DNA of 64,000 nucleotides. Origin: Charina bottae. Lineage: Eukaryota > Chordata > Lepidosauria > Squamata > Charinaidae. A program made the translations under genes and the position numbers. The notes beneath the pieces were generated by a model. That model made no database searches. It was not told the DNA's origin and saw only the letters and a program-made list of their open reading frames with translations. The stretch is from assembly GCA_023362775.1 (NCBI GenBank), contig JALMGJ010000005.1:83772921-83836920 (forward strand), read 5' to 3'. Positions 61,681 through 64,000 of the stretch are shown here, in pieces (within the stretch, counting starts at the first letter, position 1; every line of letters starts with the position of its first letter).

Positions 61681-63922
61681 ATTAATTAATCCATTAGGAT
61701 TTTTCCCCTCTAACTCTTTCCACTGCTATGATCTGTCCTAGGTTGATTTTCAATACAGTTGGTTGAGTTTTAATATCAGAAATCATCACTGATTAAAGCC
61801 CCCCCCCATAACGTACAGGAAAATAAAGTTTGCTTCTTTCCTGAATGAAATTCCTAAGACAGGAAGATCTTAGAACTTTTCCTTCCTTCAGCTGTCATAG
61901 TCAAACAAAGAAACCCAATCTGAATGTCAAATACAAATTACTGGTTGAACTCCAAAGAAGCAAAATTATAATGTAAACATTCTGAAGACACACTTCAGTG
62001 TCTGTGCTGCTGCAGTAGTACCAATCATAAAATGAAACTGATTGCTCTGAAGAACATTTGAGAATTTCTAAAGGCCTTAATTTTCATAGCATGTGACACC
62101 TCTGCTGCGCGAGCTACATTGGGTACCAGTTTGCTTCCGGGTCCAATTCAAGGTGTTGGTTATCACCTTTAAAGCCCTACATGGCATAGGACCAGGTTGC
62201 CTGAGGGACCGTCTCATTCCCATTACATCGACCTGTTCCACCCGGTCATGCAGAGGGCATGCTACGGACCCCATCGACCAAAGAATTCCATCTAGGAATA
62301 GGAGGCGAGCCTTCTCTGCAGTAGCGCCCGCCCTTTGGAATATCTTGCCCCCGGAACTGAGGCGGGTTTCTTCACTCCCGACCTTCCGGAAAAACTTGAA
62401 GACCTGGTTCTGCCGCCTTGCCTGGGATGGGAATGCCAACAGTTCCTCCTGGGGCTGGCTGATCCCATGAAGCCCTCCCTAGTATTAATAGCCATTGCCC
62501 TTGGATTTTACATTTATTTATTGATGGTGTGATTTTGTATTTGCATTTTTAACCTTGTTTTTATTGTGAACCGCCCAGGGTTCCCCAATTGGGGGAGATG
62601 GGTGGTAACACAAGTTTAATTAATTAATTAATTAAAATAAATAAATAAATAGCAAGTACATACAGACTTCCTTTTGATCTGCAATCATTTGAATATCAGG
62701 TTGAGTTCTGCTCTTTGAAAGCTCATCTGGCTCCTTTTTTTCAATCACTTTCTCCTTTATTGTTCTTTAAGCAATTAATCTAGTTGCCCAAGACTGAGCT
62801 TAGTAAATCAAAGTGACATAGTTTGAAACATAGTGTTTTATTTGGATTTCACTACTGTTTTTAAATTACATTTTTTCTGAAAGGACATGCCAGGGAGGAT
62901 TACAACAAAGAATAAATTAGTATTTTGATGGTATCTCCATCCTAACCGGGGCGTGGTGGCTCAGCGGGTAAGATGCCAGGCTTGTCGATCGGAAGATCGC
63001 AAGTTCAGAGGTTCGAATCCCTAGCCCTGTGTGCGGAGTGAGCTCCCGCACTAGCTCCAGCTCTTGCCAACCTAGCAATTTGAAAGCATGCAAATGCAAG
63101 TAGATGAATAGGTACCACTTTGGTGGGTAGGTAACAGCGTTCCGCGTGCATCATGCGGCCACATGACCGTGGAAGCGTCTTCGGACAACGCTGGCTCTTT
63201 GGTTAACAAACGGAGATGAGCACCGGCCTCTGGAGTCGGACAGGACTGCACAAATGTGCGGGGGGAACCTTTACCTTTACCTTTTACCATCCTAACCTCC
63301 CTCTTCCACTTTTTTGCCTAGAAATCATTCTACCTAAATCTTTTCAGAAAAATACAGAATTCTAACCTTTTGTTATTAGCAGATAATTATGGCTTCCTTT
63401 CCATTAAAGAAACCAAAATCTTGGAACAGAGAAAAAATTAAATCCTTTTGCAAGGTTTTCTTAAGAAACTCCTAAAAAATATTTGTGAGATTGTCGATGC
63501 AAGTTCTTGCAATTTGCAGAGTCTGGTATTATATTTAAATCTATAATTCAACCAACAGACATGGCAATATTAAAATATGAGACATACTGGAAGACTGGAA
63601 ATGATATACTACCTGGTTGGTTTTACTCTTATTTTTTGCTCTCATGTTTAGGGCAGAGGAGATACAGGGATAATTTAAGCTTGGATTTTCAGCAGTGTTC
63701 AGTGTTTATCCTCTTTTCTGACCTCTCTGCCTCCCCTTTTTTCCTCCTTAGACTTTGTTTCAGCCTCAGACAAGTTTCTACAACAACCTGGCCAAGGATT
63801 GTGTGGCCCAAGGATGCTGTGTGGACCTTTTCCTTTTCCCAAATCAGTATTTGGATGTGGCTACCTTGGGGGTTGTTCCATATCAGACCGGTGGCTCCCT
63901 TTATAAATACACATACTTCCAG
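39141..63922 (+). CDS. SEC24C: SEC24C, COPII coat cargo adaptor, N-terminal 762 codons (gene continues past window)
   Basis: Sec24 pairs with Sec23 in the inner COPII coat on ER exit sites and binds export signals of cargo. Fourteen coding exons join without a frame break: 39141-39315, 43305-43446, 46927-47105, 48947-49411, 50700-50830, 54086-54197, 55704-55831, 56111-56249, 57407-57522, 58713-58837, 59156-59347, 60880-60973, 61462-61578, 63752-63922, all GT-AG. Residues 1-365 are a disordered Pro/Gln/Ser/Gly-rich region. It is followed by [12 protein letters not shown], a zinc finger (C460, C463, C482, C485) and the trunk (FIFMIDVSY onward). The paralogue choice rests on the start MSVNQ, the motif YGAYNGP, QFGQGDV in exon 2 and [12 protein letters not shown], which fit SEC24C better than SEC24D. 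The human protein is about 1094 residues, so roughly the last 330 lie downstream. No disabling change was seen. Confidence 0.93.
40164..40312. mobile_element. Fragment of the TA-flanked MITE family
   Basis: It opens GTAGTCCTCACTTAACAACC and carries further TTAAGTGA and GTTAAGTGGA blocks seen in the copies at 31.2 and 32.2 kb. Both ends are eroded. Confidence 0.55.
40377..40715 (+). mobile_element. Sauria SINE in SEC24C intron 2
   Basis: Complete copy with B box GGTTCGAATCC. The duplication CTTAGGGGAAAC at 40365-40376 recurs at 40716-40727 with one mismatch. Confidence 0.95.
40965..41050 (-). mobile_element. LINE tail (L2/CR1 group), minus orientation
   Basis: (TTTA)n, then CACTGCCCATCTCCCCCAAG and GGGACTCTGGGCGGTTTACA, the reverse of a squamate LINE 3' end. 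Confidence 0.65.
41630..41713 (+). CDS. Candidate SEC24C cassette exon, 28 codons, phase 1-1
   Basis: A pyrimidine tract and CAG end at 41629; TTCCTAG|GTAAAT marks the 3' edge at 41713/41714. The 84 bases are open in the frame dictated by the flanking exons and enter and leave in phase 1, exactly as the 39315/43305 junction needs. The product would begin [12 protein letters not shown] and end SFAPNFLG, a Pro/Ser-rich insert in the disordered region. It is absent from the human canonical protein as I recall it. No transcript evidence can be seen, so this remains a candidate. Confidence 0.5.
   Translation, partial: VTILPWGFLLRILLFLLILMLPLLLTS
42099..42127 (+). repeat. (ATCC)n microsatellite
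   Basis: About seven units just before the L2/MIR-like repeat at 42128. Confidence 0.95.
42128..42445 (+). mobile_element. L2/MIR-like repeat with internal tandem duplication
   Basis: It contains the core GCCCAAGGTCACCCAGC and ends CCTTAACCACTAGACC. The stretch from GACTGGCCCAAG to CTCCTGGTTT occurs twice (about 42240-42305 and 42345-42412). Microsatellites border it: (ATCC)n at 42099-42127 and (TACA)n at 42449-42503. Confidence 0.7.
42449..42503 (+). repeat. (TACA)n microsatellite
   Basis: About 14 uninterrupted units immediately after an L2/MIR-like repeat. Confidence 0.97.
43305..43446 (+). CDS. SEC24C: SEC24C exon 3
   Basis: The acceptor ACTTCTAG ends at 43304 and the donor GCATAG|GTATTT follows 43446. 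The 142 bases enter in phase 1 and leave in phase 2. The product is Pro/Ser/Thr-rich and contains [10 protein letters not shown], the counterpart of a short conserved island in the SEC24C amino-terminal region. Confidence 0.9.
43620..43970 (+). mobile_element. L2/CR1-group LINE 3' fragment
   Basis: The sequence reads CTCCCCTCTTGTGGAAGAAT and GCACCCTCACTCCTGACGTT, giving [11 protein letters not shown], the same motif as [11 protein letters not shown] in the 62-kb copy. The 3' side degenerates into A/T-rich tail sequence ending AATCAATAAATAAA. Confidence 0.6.
45390..46140 (-). mobile_element. Penelope-like retroelement remnant with GIY-YIG endonuclease
   Basis: On the minus strand the sequence preceding 45956 encodes [13 protein letters not shown] and continues [39 protein letters not shown] and [20 protein letters not shown], then [14 protein letters not shown]. 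This is the C-terminal GIY-YIG part of Penelope-like elements. The hammerhead core lies at its 3' side. A stop after the GIY-YIG start and the absence of the reverse transcriptase show a truncated copy. Confidence 0.85.
45491..45521 (-). ncRNA. Hammerhead ribozyme core of a Penelope-like element
   Basis: The minus strand reads CTGAAGA, then the hairpin GCTCCTT-GGAT-AAGGAGC, then GAAAC. This is the hammerhead CUGANGA - stem II - GAAA arrangement known from Penelope-like elements. Stems I and III are not clearly closed in this single copy, so activity is doubtful. Confidence 0.7.
46318..46348 (+). repeat. (GAT)n microsatellite
   Basis: About ten uninterrupted units; it follows (TAA)n and a LINE-tail-like sequence. 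Confidence 0.95.
46927..47105 (+). CDS. SEC24C: SEC24C exon 4
   Basis: The acceptor TTCCCTCCAG ends at 46926 and the donor CTATG|GTGAG follows 47105. The exon is 179 bases (phase 2 to 1). It encodes [12 protein letters not shown] and the conserved short motif QMAEMQIG, seen in SEC24C and SEC24D as a hydrophobic island within disorder. Confidence 0.9.
48256..48282 (+). repeat. (GT)n microsatellite
   Basis: About 13 GT units in the intron before exon 5. Confidence 0.95.
48947..49411 (+). CDS. SEC24C: SEC24C exon 5 (large Pro-rich exon)
   Basis: The acceptor ends CTCAG at 48946 and the donor AATG|GTATGT follows 49411. At 465 bases it is the longest exon here, phase 1 to 1. The product is dominated by Pro, Gly, Ser and Gln, with [20 protein letters not shown] and PLMTGPL islands aligned to SEC24C. 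The segment is probably disordered and is the least conserved part of the protein. Confidence 0.9.
50505..50574 (+). repeat. (ATGG)n microsatellite, about 17 units
   Basis: An uninterrupted ATGG run of 70 bases; it probably grew from the adjoining LINE tail. Confidence 0.98.
50576..50640 (-). mobile_element. LINE tail fragment beside an ATGG microsatellite
   Basis: TTTATATGGCCGCCCAACTC and GACTCCGGGCGGCTTACAGA are a reversed LINE tail. It lies 60 bases before the acceptor of the exon at 50700. Confidence 0.55.
50700..50830 (+). CDS. SEC24C: SEC24C exon 6
   Basis: The acceptor TTTTTTTCAG ends at 50699 and the donor AGCCCA|GTAAGT follows 50830. The 131 bases (phase 1 to 0) end in [11 protein letters not shown], the conserved entry to the folded Sec24 core. 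Only about 125 bases upstream lie an (ATGG)n tract and a LINE tail. Confidence 0.9.
52001..52069 (+). CDS. Candidate SEC24C cassette exon, 23 codons, partial duplicate of exon 6 end
   Basis: An AG at 51999-52000 and the donor AGCCCA|GTAAGT bound 69 bases that keep phase 0 on both sides. The product runs [14 protein letters not shown] followed by IDPDAIPSP, a near copy of the end of the preceding exon (LDPDSIPSP), including the identical last bases and donor. Inclusion would double this motif. The pyrimidine tract is pushed about 25 bases from the AG by an (AAAC)n run, which fits a weak, regulated acceptor. The frame and conserved residues argue that it is real; transcript proof is lacking. 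Confidence 0.65.
52070..54085. other. SEC24C intron between the 69-bp cassette and exon 7
   Basis: A/T-rich, no repeat or exon recognised. Other large introns (47106-48946, 49412-50500, 59348-60879) are likewise without recognisable elements apart from those listed. Confidence 0.5.
54086..54197 (+). CDS. SEC24C: SEC24C exon 7, start of folded core
   Basis: The acceptor CGTTTTAG ends at 54085 and the donor ATCAAG|GTAAAA follows 54197. The exon is 112 bases (phase 0 to 1). It encodes [12 protein letters not shown] and [11 protein letters not shown], nearly invariant across SEC24C and SEC24D. It joins in frame either to exon 6 directly or through the 69-base cassette. Confidence 0.93.
55312..55495 (+). 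mobile_element. 5S rRNA-derived SINE remnant
   Basis: AGACCTGCGTCATATTTGGA, then TGAGAGACCACCGGGGAATA and CAGGTCTACAGGCT follow the 3' half of 5S rRNA (…TACTTGGATGGGAGACCGCC, GGGAATACC). The body continues AGGAGGAAGGCAATAGCAAA, TTCTTGCCAAGAAAAC, typical of 5S-derived squamate SINEs. The head and tail are lost. It lies in the intron before exon 8. Confidence 0.7.
55704..55831 (+). CDS. SEC24C: SEC24C exon 8
   Basis: The acceptor TTTTAAAG ends at 55703 and the donor GAAGAG|GTAAGA follows 55831. The 128 bases (phase 1 to 0) encode [19 protein letters not shown] and [11 protein letters not shown], a block that leads into the Sec23/Sec24 zinc finger and beta-barrel. Confidence 0.93.
56111..56249 (+). 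CDS. SEC24C: SEC24C exon 9, Sec23/Sec24 zinc finger
   Basis: The acceptor TTCTTTCCAG ends at 56110 and the donor TGAGG|GTAAG follows 56249. It encodes the complete zinc finger: CNRC (residues 460-463) and CCFC (482-485) with C460, C463, C482 and C485 as expected ligands, and the conserved [14 protein letters not shown] between them. Confidence 0.94.
57140..57396 (+). mobile_element. L2/MIR-like repeat abutting the exon 10 acceptor
   Basis: Same family as 42128 and 57912 (TTTTCCCCACAACAACAACC, CCCTGTGAGGTGGGTTGGGC, GGCCCAAGGTCACTCAGC). It ends at CCTTAACCACT (57380-57390), immediately before the pyrimidine tract of the exon at 57407. The family's usual continuation AGACC is missing. Confidence 0.75.
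57407..57522 (+). CDS. SEC24C: SEC24C exon 10
   Basis: The acceptor TTGTTCCTAG ends at 57406 and the donor TGCAAG|GTATCA follows 57522. The product [15 protein letters not shown], then [19 protein letters not shown], is diagnostic of Sec24. An L2/MIR-like repeat stops about 16 bases before this exon. Confidence 0.94.
57912..58147 (+). mobile_element. L2/MIR-like repeat in the intron after exon 10
   Basis: Third copy of the family, with ATTTTCCCCACAACAACCC, GGCCCAAGGTCACCCAGC and CCTTAATTACTAGACCG. It lies 390 bases after the exon at 57522. Confidence 0.75.
58713..58837 (+). CDS. SEC24C: SEC24C exon 11, start of trunk domain
   Basis: The acceptor CCTTCCTTACAG ends at 58712 and the donor CCCCAG|GTACCT follows 58837. 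It encodes [15 protein letters not shown] and [13 protein letters not shown], the first strand and helix of the vWA-like trunk domain that contacts Sec23. Confidence 0.94.
59156..59347 (+). CDS. SEC24C: SEC24C exon 12, trunk domain
   Basis: The acceptor TTTTTTTAACAG ends at 59155 and the donor ACCAG|GTAAGC follows 59347. The 192 bases (phase 2 to 2) encode [20 protein letters not shown], then [11 protein letters not shown] and [15 protein letters not shown] of the trunk domain. Confidence 0.94.
60880..60973 (+). CDS. SEC24C: SEC24C exon 13, trunk domain
   Basis: The acceptor CATTCTGCAG ends at 60879. The donor AAAG|GTTGGT after 60973 departs from the usual GTRAGT. The exon gives [19 protein letters not shown] and [10 protein letters not shown], highly conserved in Sec24. 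Confidence 0.94.
61462..61578 (+). CDS. SEC24C: SEC24C exon 14, trunk domain
   Basis: The acceptor TTTGTTTGCAG ends at 61461 and the donor GAAAAG|GTAATG follows 61578. The 117 bases (phase 0 to 0) encode [19 protein letters not shown] and [16 protein letters not shown]. Confidence 0.94.
61650..61680 (+). repeat. (TTGC)n microsatellite
   Basis: About seven units, 70 bases downstream of the donor at 61578. Confidence 0.95.
62085..62652 (+). mobile_element. L2/CR1-group LINE 3' end
   Basis: The frame reads [36 protein letters not shown], then [20 protein letters not shown] and [12 protein letters not shown], the C-terminal domain common to L2 and CR1 reverse transcriptases. The 3' tail ACCGCCCAGGGTTCCCCAA and (AATT/AAAT)n follow. 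Nearly intact in this part, so a relatively young copy. Confidence 0.8.
62948..63286 (+). mobile_element. Sauria SINE in the intron before SEC24C exon 15
   Basis: Complete copy. The duplication CCATCCTAACC lies at 62937-62947 and 63287-63297. It sits about 470 bases before the exon at 63752. Confidence 0.95.
63752..63922 (+). CDS. SEC24C: SEC24C exon 15, last exon in window
   Basis: The acceptor TTCCTCCTTAG ends at 63751 and the donor TTCCAG|GTATGG follows 63922. It encodes [37 protein letters not shown] and [12 protein letters not shown]. The remaining helical and gelsolin-like parts of Sec24 lie past base 64000. Confidence 0.93.
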
Positions 63923-64000
63923 GTATGGTTTGTCTTGGCTGTAACATCTGTTCATGTTACATTATTTTAGTACCACCATGATAGTCTCAGAGAAGAAAGG

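Overview
This is vertebrate nuclear DNA, almost certainly from a squamate reptile (lizard or snake). The host gene is split by kilobase-size introns with GT-AG borders. The intergenic space holds a typical squamate repeat set: tRNA-derived Sauria SINEs, BovB (RTE-clade), CR1, L2-like, R4-like and L1-like LINEs, a Penelope-like element with a hammerhead core, a 5S-derived SINE and short hAT and TA-flanked DNA transposons. The exact species cannot be read from the sequence.

Only one host protein-coding gene is supported: the 5' part of SEC24C, a cargo adaptor of the COPII vesicle coat, on the + strand. A CpG-rich, TATA-less promoter with ETS-type sites lies near 26.9-27.6 kb. A non-coding first exon ends at 27283, intron 1 is about 11.8 kb, and the ATG is at 39141. 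Fourteen coding exons reach 63922 and give 762 codons in one unbroken frame; every junction phase was checked. The last third of the protein lies beyond the window. Two further in-frame segments with splice sites look like optional cassette exons (41630-41713 and 52001-52069).

Bases 1-27000 carry no host gene that I can support. The first ~0.6 kb is AT-rich, non-repetitive and dense in homeodomain-type TAATTA/ATTA motifs, so it may be a conserved enhancer. From 2.2 to 26.5 kb the region is a stack of transposable elements. Landmarks are a GC-rich hAT MITE (9072-9437), a degraded R4-like LINE whose catalytic YADD has become poly-alanine (12768-15080), an L1-like insertion with a 17-bp target-site duplication that contains a 190-bp-arm GC-rich palindrome (16173-19137), a full-length BovB with an intact 1008-codon ORF and perfect 12-bp target-site duplications (20447-23665), and a solo LTR (26153-26528) about 0.6 kb upstream of the promoter.

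The SEC24C introns hold several Sauria SINEs, all in gene orientation, three kinds of short DNA transposon, LINE tails, a Penelope remnant with a hammerhead-ribozyme core, and many tetranucleotide microsatellites. One repeat directly abuts the exon-9 acceptor and probably provides its branch point. I found no wholly new biological system. The most noteworthy signals are the two candidate cassette exons, the apparently intact BovB, and a short hAT element that strongly recalls the primate MER1/Charlie3 family.
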